DNA of 64,000 bases from Morinoia aosen (lineage: Eukaryota > Arthropoda > Malacostraca > Amphipoda > Talitridae), in NCBI GenBank assembly GCA_030386875.1, contig CM059579.1:20370484-20434483 (forward strand), given 5' to 3'. Of this stretch, positions 33,986 through 44,456 are shown piece by piece. Under the pieces are notes generated by a model. That model did not search any database, was not told the DNA's origin, and saw only the letters and a list, made by a program, of their open reading frames with translations. Position 1 is the first letter of the stretch. The number at the start of each line of letters is the position of its first letter. Made by a program: the position numbers and the translations under genes.

Positions 33986-35105
33986 AAAGTGATTCAACAG
34001 TACATTATCAGCACATCAATAACAAATGAAGAATACATAAAGAGTAAAACAGTTTTGAAATTTTAAATGAACTTTTGAGATTCACAACTTCCTAACCGAG
34101 GAGCTTAACTAGTTATTTGTAGCTTCCTAATCACAGTTTCAACAAATGTATGCCAGTTTTTATCTTGCAAGTCCCCCTCGTAAGTCCCACCGAGTGGTCT
34201 GTAATACCGGTTGTTCATCCGTGTCCAGCGATGGCGTGTTGACGATTATTTCATTCTGATAAGCTAATTTTCATCATTGAGGACTCAATTTACTTTCTAC
34301 AAACGGATATCCCTTGCAGTTTGATTTATCAGTATTTCAAATTTGCTTAGAGAGTTGAAGAACGTCCGAGGTAACATGCTCGCATGAAGCTTCGCTTATC
34401 TTAATCTGCCCTCAGTTACGTTCTGTCACAGTATCACGCACTGAACTGCTTACGTATTTGAACTTATATCTTACTCTGAATGTTGGAAATAAGTTTTCTA
34501 AAGCTCTTCTCAGTGAGAACAAGCGAAAAAATTTTCAAATGTTATGCGAAATGAAACAGGAAATAAGATTTCCTAATTAAAATAAAATTTACCTTATATA
34601 GACTTTCTGACCACAGTCAGGGTAGTTGCTCGAAATATTGAGCTAGCATCATAAATGAACTTGATATAAAATAAAGGAATCCACTTAGAATGCTCATAGT
34701 AGCAATCCACGTCTGCGGTAAATACAAGCCTGTATGGTAACTAAAAGATGAGAATAAAACAGCGCACAATGTCAGACATTTTCGTCCTTTGGACACACTA
34801 AGCAGAACATCAAGCCTAGAATGCCTATTACTATTGCTGAACAGAATTAAGCGCACTTTCCTAATGAGCGAGTACACGTGAAGGGCACCCTCCATCTAAT
34901 GAGTTGCTTAATTACGACCAATGTGACGGTCACTGAGTTCTAATCAGATATTCTAAATGAGGTCCTCTCACTGTGTTTGATGTAACTCTACTTCACTGAT
35001 GGATCATTCGTATCCTTGTACGCTGCATAGCGGAACGTTGCAGCTCAGGATCATTTCAAGATGATTGTCATGCGAGCAACCAGTGATATCTTAAAATGTT
35101 AATAT
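33986..35105. other. AT-rich unique sequence, no gene seen
   Basis: The longest open frame is 92 codons on the minus strand (34,617-34,895), with hydrophobic patches but no recognisable family. No other feature. Confidence 0.45.
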
Positions 35106-35325
35106 CACAGTATAAGTTAAATAGAAACTTTAGGTTTTGCTGGAAGTTCCTCAAATAGAATAGAAACTCTGGAAACAGACTACAACGCAAGTGCTGCAGT
35201 TTAAGTTCAGGCAGAGCCCAATTTTGATAGTACTGTATAAGCTAACGAGAAACTTTAGGTTTCGCTGGAAGCTCCTCTAACCATACCCAGGAAACAGGCT
35301 GCAACGCAAATGCTGCAGAACAGCA
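35106..35325. repeat. Diverged two-copy tandem duplication of about 120 bp
   Basis: Copy one (35,106-35,205) and copy two (35,231-35,325) share GAAACTTTAGGTTT, GCTGGAAG(T/C)TCCTC, GGAAACAG(A/G)CT and CAACGCAA(G/A)TGCTGCAG, with an offset of 119-125 bp. Confidence 0.8.
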
Positions 35326-35953
35326 GAGTTCCCACTCGCAACGCACGAGGTCTAGCGCCCAATGTTAGAAAACTCAAGACTTCAGCGGTGTCACATTTCG
35401 CCTCGATATTCTTAGTATAGACCATAAATGCTCTGCTCTTAAGCGATACATCTGTATTCATTTCTCTCGCTATAACTGGAATGCTTGAACAGATAACTGC
35501 ATAAATCCTCTGAAATTGAGGATATTTGTGTGGTTTCTCCTGATATTAAATATTTCCGCTCAACTCGAACACATAATAAGTCGCCATCTAATCACTGTAA
35601 CTCGCACAACATAAGCAGGATTTATCATGTGATATAATCAAGCAAATAAGGTAATTAGCATAATTCCTTGAGGACTCTCTGCCTCCACTAGATAATTAAA
35701 AAAATCCCTGAAGGATTTATGAACCGTGACGCTCTCAAACCTAGACAGTATTCCCTTGCACAATTTGCACAGCGAAATTCGCTGATTGCTCAGTCGGAGC
35801 GCACCGCCTTCACTAAGAAAGAAGTTAGGAAATAAAATAAGAAGACCGTATCCATCTCTCGTGTAATGCGAGGCGCAGCGATGTGCTCAAGGTGAGGCGT
35901 TACTGGAGGCATGGGACCGGCGAGGGTGGAAACTTGAACTATTGAGAAAGCTG
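35326..35953. other. Unique sequence, no gene seen
   Basis: No open frame, motif or RNA recognised. Confidence 0.5.

Positions 35954-35985
<32 letters not shown>
35954..35985. repeat. (ATT)n microsatellite
   Basis: About ten ATT repeats, directly left of a family 1 copy. Confidence 0.95.
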
Positions 35986-35987
<2 letters not shown>

Positions 35988-35989
35988 AG

Positions 35990-36336
35990 CAAGTTTTAGC
36001 CTCCCTTAACCACGACAAAGATGTTCCAAGAGAGGAAAGAGGAAGGCACCATTTAGTATGGACTTGAGGGAACGCGGAATCTATGCACAGATGCACAGAA
36101 ACAGTAAGCTAGGAAAGAAGTTCATGAAACAAGAAAAAAGTTGAAGAAGAAAGTAGTAGGTGCTGAAAAACAGGACAGCAGTGGACCGAAAAAAGATGGT
36201 CCGTAACAAAACAAAAACCGATTTTATTACAACAAAAGGAAGCCTACCTAACCTTTAGCTCAGGCCCTCACATAGTCCCCCTGGGAGCGCTAATTCCCAT
36301 AGATACTACAATACCTGTATCCCCCTGAGGGGTGAG
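35990..36336 (+). repeat. Interspersed repeat family 1, well-preserved copy
   Basis: The clearest copy of the family. Landmarks: TTAACCACGACAAAGATGTT, CCAAGAGAGGAA, CACCATTTAGTATGGACTTG, CGGAATCTATGCACAG, GTAGTAGGTGCTGAAAAACA, GACCGAAAAAAGATGGTCCG, AAGGAAGCCTACCTAACCTT, CCCCCTGGGAGCGCTAATTC and ATCCCCCTGAGGGGTGAG. Confidence 0.85.
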
Positions 36337-36839
36337 AAAGCTGTTACAACTGCCGAGGTTTGATGGATACAATGGGGTTTATTAGAGCTTCCGTGCCCTG
36401 GTTGGTGTCCATGCCACGAGTCAGCTCGGTGGTTGCCTCCTGTCTTGGCTTAGTCCTCCGTGCAGACAGCGGGAAAACTCACGAATTTCACACCGGTGTA
36501 TGATAAAATATGTAGCCCCGCTTGACTAAAGATAATGGCGAGACCATAGTAACAACTTAGTTATCCAAAGAAAATAAATCAATCGAAGTTGAAACTTTAG
36601 TTTTTCTCAGTTCTCACCATCTTTCAGTCACTGTACTGTGTGTTATTGTCATATTTGGCCAACAATAATGGTTATTGGCCTAAGCTGCTCGCGTCGCTTC
36701 AAATGACCTCTATACGTATAATTTATCTAACAACCAAATTTTACGACAACATAAAAACATAGCTCGCATTGATTCGCATATCTTCGCGCTCCCGGTACAT
36801 TTTGGCATCATTTATGAACTTTCACCTTATTTCTGAAAC
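36337..36839. other. Unique sequence, no gene seen
   Basis: Nothing recognised. Confidence 0.5.
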
Positions 36840-37040
36840 ACGCACCGCGTTTTTGCGACGATACCGTGGAGTCAAGAAACTCTCACGGTGCACGGAGGGC
36901 ACGCGGTGCCGCCGGTGCGGGGCTGAGGCCCGAAATGAATATTCAAATTTAAGGCATCACAGCTACGCGGAGATCGTTAGCGCGCATCGCTTACTGGGAC
37001 GGCGTCGCCTCGCGCCCTCACGGCGTAGGAATTAGCTCAC
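36840..37040. other. GC- and CpG-rich island next to the 20-bp array
   Basis: About 200 bases with many CG dinucleotides (CGCACCGCGTTTTTGCGACG, GGTGCCGCCGGTGCGGGGC, GCGTCGCCTCGCG) in otherwise AT-rich DNA. An 88-codon + frame (36,769-37,035) covers it but ends in Arg-rich sequence of no known family. It could be a promoter-like island or an exon; I cannot tell which. Confidence 0.4.
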
Positions 37041-37440
37041 GGCTGCTGCAGGCACAGACGGCTGTGTGCAGGCACAAACAGCTGTGTGCAGACACGGACG
37101 GCTTCTGCAGGCACGGACGGCTGCTGCAGGCACGGACGGCTGCACGCAGGCACGGACGGCTGTGTGCAGGCACGGACGGCTGCACGCAGGCACGGACGGC
37201 TGCACGCAGGCACGGACGGCTGTGTGCAGGCACGGACAGCTGTGTGCAGGCACGGACAGCTGCTGCAGGCACGGACGGCTGGTGCAGGTACGGACGGCTG
37301 CTGCAGGCACGAACAGCTGTGTGCAGGCACGGACGACTGTGTGCAGGCACGGACGACTGTGTGCAGGCACGGACGGCTGAGTGCAGGCACGGACGGCTGT
37401 GTGCAGGCACGGACGGCTGCACGCAGGCATGGACAGCAGC
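37041..37440. repeat. 20-bp minisatellite, about 20 units
   Basis: The unit is close to GGCACGGACGGCTGTGTGCA. The six bases after the central GGCTG differ between units (TGTGCA, CTGCA, CACGCA), so GCTGCTGCAGG, GCTGCACGCAGG and GCTGTGTGCAGG forms alternate. Twenty is not a multiple of three, yet several frames on both strands remain open for more than 100 codons, which shows how low-complexity DNA produces spurious frames. Confidence 0.96.
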
Positions 37441-40200
37441 ACGAGTCGATCAAGCGACTGAAGACCGTTAACAAGTAAAGGTTGTTTGCCGTCATTTTAA
37501 TGCTCTCCCGCTTGCTTGCCACGTACATGTCCGCTGAAGCAGCTGTGCGATGCGCTCATGCAACTCAGAATCTCTCAGGACTCTTGGTCTGTACGATTTC
37601 TCACTTGTGTATCCAAATTAAGAAATTTCGAGTCAGTTTGCTTAATTTCACAGACAGTTTTGTTTAGTAGTGTAGGGCTTTGATTGCTAATCGCACAAAA
37701 ATAAAAGTTTTCATAGACTAGCGTGAGAGACCCAAATGAATTTCGAGAAGTGTTTGGGCAGCAAATTCCAGTCATAAAATTTGTCGTTTGAGAAGCCCAA
37801 GTTTAACTCCATGCTGCTTTTCCAGTGATGAGGGTATGCTAAGGATGGAGTATTTGAAACGTTTCTAACACCATTAAGTACATAACATCTACTTGTGGTA
37901 AAATATTGCGGGAATTGAATAACGAGAAGAATAGTTCAAGTTACTATAGAGAGACCTACGGCAGGTTTGTTTTGGAATAAACTGCAATTGTGTTGAGGGA
38001 TGTTCAAACTGTGATTATGAATTAAATGAAATTGTTTCATTGCTAGAGCTGTGTTGTATTATTTAAAATATGAGAAATGCGTCGTTGAAAAATCAACGTT
38101 ATTTCAATAAAACCTCGTCGCAAATCAACCTCCAGCCCCGTTCATGTAACTTGGTAGTAAGCACTGGTAGTACAAACGATATAAGCAAAAATGAACCAAA
38201 ATACTGTATCTAGTGAAGTAAAATAGGCTGAAACTAGCTTTATTTTAACTCAAGGTGTGAAGAATATTAACAGGGGACGCACAAGTGAAACGCGTTGTGT
38301 GTCTTCCTGCAGTCACGCTGGACTGTGCAATCACTTTCAGAAAAATTATGCAGTGAAATCTCGCAATTTTAAATAATATTCGTAACCAAATTTAGGGGAA
38401 AAGTTAATCGTAATTATTACAACAAAATGTTTCCCAAAGGTAGTAAATATATGATTTAAATTTTTGTTTATGTAGCTTCATCTTTTATAAACGCATCAAG
38501 GTTATGAAATCAATTTCGCTCATATAGCATTGTTCCCTCATTGAATTGGTCAAATTTTGTGTTATACAGAACTGAAGCTAGAGCCGGCCTACATAACATT
38601 GTTCTACCAGACATGTCAAAGCACTTCTACTGAAGTTTTTTATTTTGAAATTCTAAATGAATGAGTTGTGTGGAAGTGAAGTAATTGTCTTTTAATTTCA
38701 TGAATGACGAATCGTTATCCGCATCTTAATTCCTAAACCGCAGGATGAAAGTTCTGAATCCTGCCATAATTGAACGAACAAAACCCTTCTCAGGGAAGCC
38801 GCCAATTCAAATTCGACGAATTTCTCATTTTTTTCTCCGATGGGCCGGCATTTCACATTCAACCTTATTGCTTTAATCAAAAAGAAGTTGGCTTGTTTGC
38901 TTAAGACTCATTAGTTGCGCATTTCTTAACGACCGCTCTTCACGGACCGGTCTCGCCTCCAACCGACCATCTCGTTAAAGCCTTTTGGGAACTCGACAAC
39001 TTCTCAGACTTAATTAAATGAACTGCTCCGACATGATAGTAATCTCGAATAATGGCCGGTTTTCCTTGCAAACCAGACTGCCATTAATTGCACGGATCAA
39101 ACGTACGTTTCACGGGCCCGGACTTGAGTGTTTGTCTGTATCCTGGACCCGGCAAAATGCTGCGAGCGCTCCATGGACCAGCCAGACTGGTCCGATAATT
39201 GAGCACCGCCGCTGGGATGCGAGAACAATTTTCAGTCAGCTTTGAGAACTGCTCCACCAGTCACTCGAAGAGCACCGTTTATCAGATTTTTTTACGCTTA
39301 AAATCTTGTATTTGCCTTCCTTCAATCCAGATTTGTTTTTCAAAAAATGGTCGTCTGACAATCATTCAGTGCTGCAAGATGCTAAGTGGTCTTGATAATT
39401 AAATTGCGTTTGAAAAATAGCTACAGTTTAAGATTTAGTCCGAAACAAGTGACAGTCTTGCAACACTCCCCCCACCCTTCCTTCTCGGTTGTGACACCAA
39501 AGCAGGCATTTGAGCCCCAAAAGCTCTAGAAGCTACATCACAGACGCTTTTTACGGTGAACAGTAAAACAATAACTCAAAAAAGAATTCAAAAAGGTGAA
39601 CATCTCTTACAACGTCATACAACTTCAACACCTGTAAGCAACACAAAATTATTATACCGACAGACAACATCTGAAATAATAATAAATCGAATGCAGAGTA
39701 AAGTAACAGATTATGATGATCGTCCGGGCTAGAAATCGGAGGCATTTACATAAGTTAAAGAAGTATAGGATCTTATACTCACGTGGTGATATTTTGTGCA
39801 GCTGCTGTATCTTGTCCTCTGCTAGGCACCGATCGGACGAAGATTGTTCAAGTCTCGTCGATGCATTTGAATTTCGCTCGTAATGGAGTAAAAATAACAT
39901 TCTTGGTGCATTCTAAACAAAACACAGACACAGAGCTATAATTCCAGGAAAATGTCCTAGTGTGGAACTAATTAGATCCCTATTCTGCAAGAGGCAGGAA
40001 ACGGAGAGGGAGTTAGCCAAAGCGAAAAAAACGTGACCCGTCATGGAGCTCACTTCTCATTTCCTGCACGCGAATAAATGAAAGGTGTGAGCTAGCAATA
40101 ATACATGTAGCGTCACACATAATTCTCGGCAGAGAAATGGTAGTTTTCGCACCCTAAACAATGGTTTTACAGTCGCAAAGGGTTGTACAGATTAAGTACT
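37441..40200. other. AT-rich sequence with one GC-richer island, no gene recognised
   Basis: The part at 38,920-39,250 is GC-richer and holds TTAATTAAATG, CCATTAATTGCAC and GATAATTGAGCACC among longer unique text. TAATT cores of this kind are homeodomain-compatible, so it is a candidate regulatory or conserved non-coding element. A 75-codon frame there is unremarkable. The rest is AT-rich with no feature. Confidence 0.4.
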
Positions 40201-40380
40201 ATCTTTGAGTCAAAAATAGTAGATTTGAATGAAAAATGGCAATTTTTGAGTGAAATTAGAAGCTTTCGAGTCAGAAATGGCAGCATTTGAATCAAAAGAT
40301 ACAGTTTCAGTTAGAAATGGAAGTTTCCTATTCAAAAATAAGACTTTGGAATCAAAAATGGCAATTTACGAGTACGAGGA
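40201..40380. repeat. Degenerate 21-bp tandem repeat, 8-9 units
   Basis: Units such as TTTGAGTCAAAAATAG, ATTTGAATGAAAAATGGCAA, TTTCGAGTCAGAAATGGCAG and TTTGGAATCAAAAATGGCAA follow each other with 19-22-bp spacing and heavy divergence. Confidence 0.8.
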
Positions 40381-40668
40381 ATAAGTCGCATACAATATAG
40401 CATTTGCAAAATCACTTCCAGTCCAGGCGAGTCGAGTGAACGACTTCCATTAGGAAATGAACAGTTCAGAAATCATCGACTGCATGGCCTCAACACTTCG
40501 TCTTCATTTCGTGATTTAGATCCCGCAAACTGCTGCTGAAGTCCGTAGCTCTGCAATGTCCGTGCCAACTGTGGCGTTTCCTCATATGCCATTGGTGCCT
40601 GCTCGATCATGGTATTCTCGTGGTAGAACCAAATGAGCTGTAGAGTTGAAATACTTTATTAATATTAA

Positions 40669-41000
40669 AAATCCCTCAGTAGGGTAGAACACTGCATCTA
40701 TGAGAAGTAGGGGTTCCAGTAGGAAAACATGAAGTCCCGAGCTGAAGGTTAGGTAGGCCTTCTTCTTGTTTGAATTAAATAGGGTTTTATTGTGTTCCGG
40801 ATGGATTCTTTTTCGATTCAATTTTTTTTTTTGTAATTAACCCTATTTCACAAATTTTGTTGTGCGTTATGAACCTCTGTTAGCCTTGCTGTTTCAAGGC
40901 AGAAGATGCAGGGACGCTTTTTGTGCATAGATTCTCTATTCCATTATTTCTATAACCAAACGGTGTCTTCCTCCCTTCTCTTTTGAGAATACTTGCGTCG
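40669..41000 (-). repeat. Interspersed repeat family 1, inverted copy
   Basis: On the minus strand the blocks occur in family order: a CTTTGGAACG-type start here degraded to AAAGAGAAGGGAGGAAG, then AATAGAGAATCTATGCACAA, GGCCTACCTAACCTTCAGCT and CTACTGAGGGAT. It is the only inverted copy I noticed. Confidence 0.6.
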
Positions 41001-41044
41001 AGTATAAAGCCGCTTTTGGAAATTTATAATCACATGCTCAATTT

Positions 41045-41300
41045 TACATTGTTACCTGATGTGACACTGCAACCTAATTTGATGCAGTTGCCTAATATGG
41101 CATACAAATCTAATTTGATGCAGTTACCTAATTTGGCATTGAGATCTAATTAGATGCAGTTACTTACCAAGACATTGCTGCCTAATTAGGCTTTGATGCC
41201 TAATTTGATGCGGTAACTAATTTGGTATTGATGTCTAATATGACGCAGTTATTTCATTTGACATTACTGCCCAATTTAAATCAAAGACACTAATTTAACA
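41045..41300. repeat. Degenerate dimeric repeat, 19+17 bp, about 7 dimers
   Basis: Half-units alternate between AGTTACCTAATTTGGCATT and GAGATCTAATTAGATGC types, giving a period near 36 bp. Every half-unit is built on a CTAATTTG core. Divergence is high. Confidence 0.8.
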
Positions 41301-42134
41301 CCGGGTACTTGTGGGCTATCTATCGCCACTTTTTTGGATTTACTTTAAGGTTACTTGAAAACTTTACTCGAGTAAATCTATCGCATTTTGTTGGTTGTAA
41401 ATGAATACAAATGCTGAGTAATAAAATATGAAGTAATAATGTAGCTAAAATTAGGTTTCGTCAATCATTAATAAAAGCAGGAATTGACTACCCAGAATAT
41501 GTACAAACAAAGGCCCATAATACACTTGTTAAGGGACAATTTATGGTTTGCAAAAATTGGAAACTTCTGTTTTACATAAAGAATAATCGGCAGAGATTAA
41601 AATTAATAAAGATTATTAAGAATTCAATTAAGCTAACCTACCTTTAACTTGACCTTAACATCAAAAGGAAGCCATAAATTAAAAGTGGTGACAGATAACC
41701 CAGAAGTACATGACACTTATTTAAAATATAACATTGTATCTTACCTTATGCAAAATTCTAAAACTTTTGCTGTACTTTCTCAAAATTAATATTTAAATAA
41801 GGTAAAAATCCTATCCAACGCACGGCCCTACCACAATTCAAGATAGTTGGTGTTTCTTTCCAAGTAGAAATTATGTCTAACGAGAAGAACTTTTTCTTCA
41901 AATGCGTCCGCTGCGAAATGGAAAATGCATGCGCTAGTCGAATGCACACAAAATTACTGATCAAATGATTCATGTGGGACAGGTAGAATCGAGTCTCTTT
42001 CAAAGCTTTGAGCTTCTGCAATCGCATAAAACCAATAACAACTGCCGAGAGCACTCAGCAACTCACGTACTCATAGAACAGTTCCAAAACACCTCCGCTC
42101 GAAGCTCATGATGTGCATGGAAGGTGAGATTAGA
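41301..42134. other. AT-rich unique sequence, no gene seen
   Basis: A 98-codon minus frame (41,758-42,054) has no recognisable domain. Confidence 0.5.
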
Positions 42135-42190
42135 TGATAATTTAAGCCTTCCTAACCGCAACCAAGCGTTCCAAACAGAGGATAATGCGC
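42135..42190 (+). repeat. Interspersed repeat family 1, 5' fragment
   Basis: TTTAAGCCTTCCTAACCGCA, AAGCGTTCCAAACAGAGG and ATAATGCGCTC match the start of the longer copy 120 bp downstream, then similarity ends. Confidence 0.55.
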
Positions 42191-42257
42191 TCAGAAATAT
42201 GACCAGCCAACTATTGTTTACCCCCCGCTGCATCGTGCACAAATGAGTTAGGCACAT

Positions 42258-42560
42258 TTACTTCAGATTAGGTTAGATAAGTTAGTTTAAGCGACCCTAA
42301 CGGCAACAAAAGCGTTCCAAAGAGAGAAATGATTAGGGCGCCACTTAGTATGGAGTTAAGAAAACTAGCATTTTAAGCACGAGGTATGTTCCCTCACACA
42401 AGATCCTCTGCGTATAGAAACAGGAAGTTTGGAAGGAAGGCTATGAAGCAAGAAAAAAGTTAAAGAAGAAGGCTAGAGGTGTAGAAATATAAGACAGTAG
42501 TGAACCAAAAAACATGGTCTTTAACAAATCCAAATCATATTTTAATTCAACAAAAAGAAA
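42258..42560 (+). repeat. Interspersed repeat family 1 copy
   Basis: Begins TTCAGATTAGGTTAGATAAG and includes AAAGCGTTCCAAAGAGAG, CCACTTAGTATGGAGTTAAG, GAGGTATGTTCCCTC, GCGTATAGAAACAGGAAG and CAGTAGTGAACCAAAAAACA. It lacks the terminal GAGGGG block. Confidence 0.75.
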
Positions 42561-43221
42561 TATTTACATGTGCATTTACTTCAAATAACCGCGAACACAA
42601 CGGCCACAGTGACTGGCGTAAAGACTGTCATTTACGAAAACACTCAGTAGCTGCTGCGTTTAGCCAGGCGCCTGCGAGTAGAACTGGAAGTCATAAGAAA
42701 ACTGAGGGGTTGCATGACGACGCCGCCACTTGTACAGACGGACGAAACTGGGAGCAATAAGCGCCCCTCGTGGTGGCCTCCTAAACTTTGCAAGCGTTCG
42801 ACGAACTCCGGTTGTCAGCTATAGAATTATTAGCTCTAATTTCACAAGAAGCGAGTTAATTAAAAGCGTATTTTGAGGATGCAATAACTTCATTGATCTC
42901 ATAAGGCGACGCGACTTGCGGGCGGCCGTGATTCCTCAGATCTGATTCACTCGGCGGCAGCGCAGCATGACTTGATTGGGAGCGCGGCGACGGGATTATT
43001 TCTCGGTCACCTCTCACCAGTCGAAACTAATTTCAGGCGCAGCGCACTCCAAAGCAACTTATCCTGTTGCTGACGCTCCTCATGAAGTTATTGATAAATT
43101 GATATCAGGCTTGGCATCTTTACCTGGACTTTATTTGGGCTGTGTGACTTAACAGGCTGGGGGAAGAGAAAAGGGAGCTTGAAATTCAGGTAGAATTAAG
43201 GTTGAACAAATACGGCTGAGA
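42561..43221. other. Unique flank left of the giant array
   Basis: Moderately GC-rich around 42,620-43,030 (GGCGACGCGACTTGCGGGCG, CTCGGCGGCAGCGCAGC). An 86-codon + frame (42,500-42,760) has no known domain. This is the only unique anchor for the array in the window. Confidence 0.5.
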
Positions 43222-43230
43222 GGGGGGGGG
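43222..43230. repeat. G9 tract at the left edge of the array
   Basis: Nine consecutive G on the + strand separate unique DNA from the first 32-bp unit. No comparable run occurs inside the array. Confidence 0.9.
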
Positions 43231-44456
43231 CTCAACACAACCAGCAGTGAGGCAGAGAGAGGCACAACACAACCAGCAGTGAGGCACAGAAAGGCACAAC
43301 ACAACCAGCAGTGAGGCAGAGGGAGGCACAACACAACCAGCAGTGAGGCAGAGGGAGGCACAACACAACCAGCAGTGAGGCAGAGGAAGGCACAACACAA
43401 CCAGCAGTGAGGCAGAGGGAGGCACAACACAACCAGCAGTGAGGCAGAGAGAGACACAACACAACCAGCAGTGAGGCAGAGAGAGGCACAACACAACCAG
43501 CAGTGAGGCAGAGAGAGACACAACACAACCAGCAGTGAGGCAGAGAGAGGCACAACACAACCAGCAGTGAGGCAGAGGAAGGCACAACACAACCAGCAGT
43601 GAGGCAGAAAGAGGCACAACACAACCAGCAGTGAGGCAGAGAGAGACACAACACAACCAGCAGTGAGGCACAGAAAGGCACAACACAACCAGCAGTGAGG
43701 CAGAGAGAGGCACAACACAACCAGCAGTGAGGCAGAGGAAGGCACAACACAACCAGCAGTGAGGCAGAGGGAGGCACAACACAACCAGCAGTGAGGCAGA
43801 GAGAGACACAACACAACCAGCAGTGAGGCAGAGAGAGACACAACACAACCAGCAGTGAGGCAGAGGAAGGCACAACACAACCAGCAGTGAGGCAGAGGGA
43901 GGCACAACACAACCAGCAGTGAGGCAGAGAGAGGCACAACACAACCAGCAGTGAGGCAGAGGAAGGCACAACACAACCAGCAGTGAGGCAGAGGGAGGCA
44001 CAACACAACCAGCAGTGAGGCAGAGAGAGACACAACACAACCAGCAGTGAGGCAGAGAGAGACACAACACAACCAGCAGTGAGGCAGAGAGAGACACAAC
44101 ACAGCCAGCAGTGAGGCAGAGAGAGACACAACACAACCAGCAGTGAGGCAGAGGGAGACACAACACAACCAGCAGTGAGGCAGAGAGAGACACAACACAA
44201 CCAGCAGTGAGGCAGAGAGAGACAACACAACCAGCAGTGAGGCAGAGGAAGGCACAACACAACCAGCAGTGAGGCAGAAGGAGGCACAACACAACCAGCA
44301 GTGAGGCAGAGAGAGGCACAACACAACCAGCAGTGAGGCAGAGAAAGGCACAACACAACCAGCAGTGAGGCAGAGGGAGGCAAAGCACAACCAGCAGTGA
44401 GGCAGAGAAAGGCACAACACAACCAGCAGTGAGGCACAGAAAGGTACAACACAATT

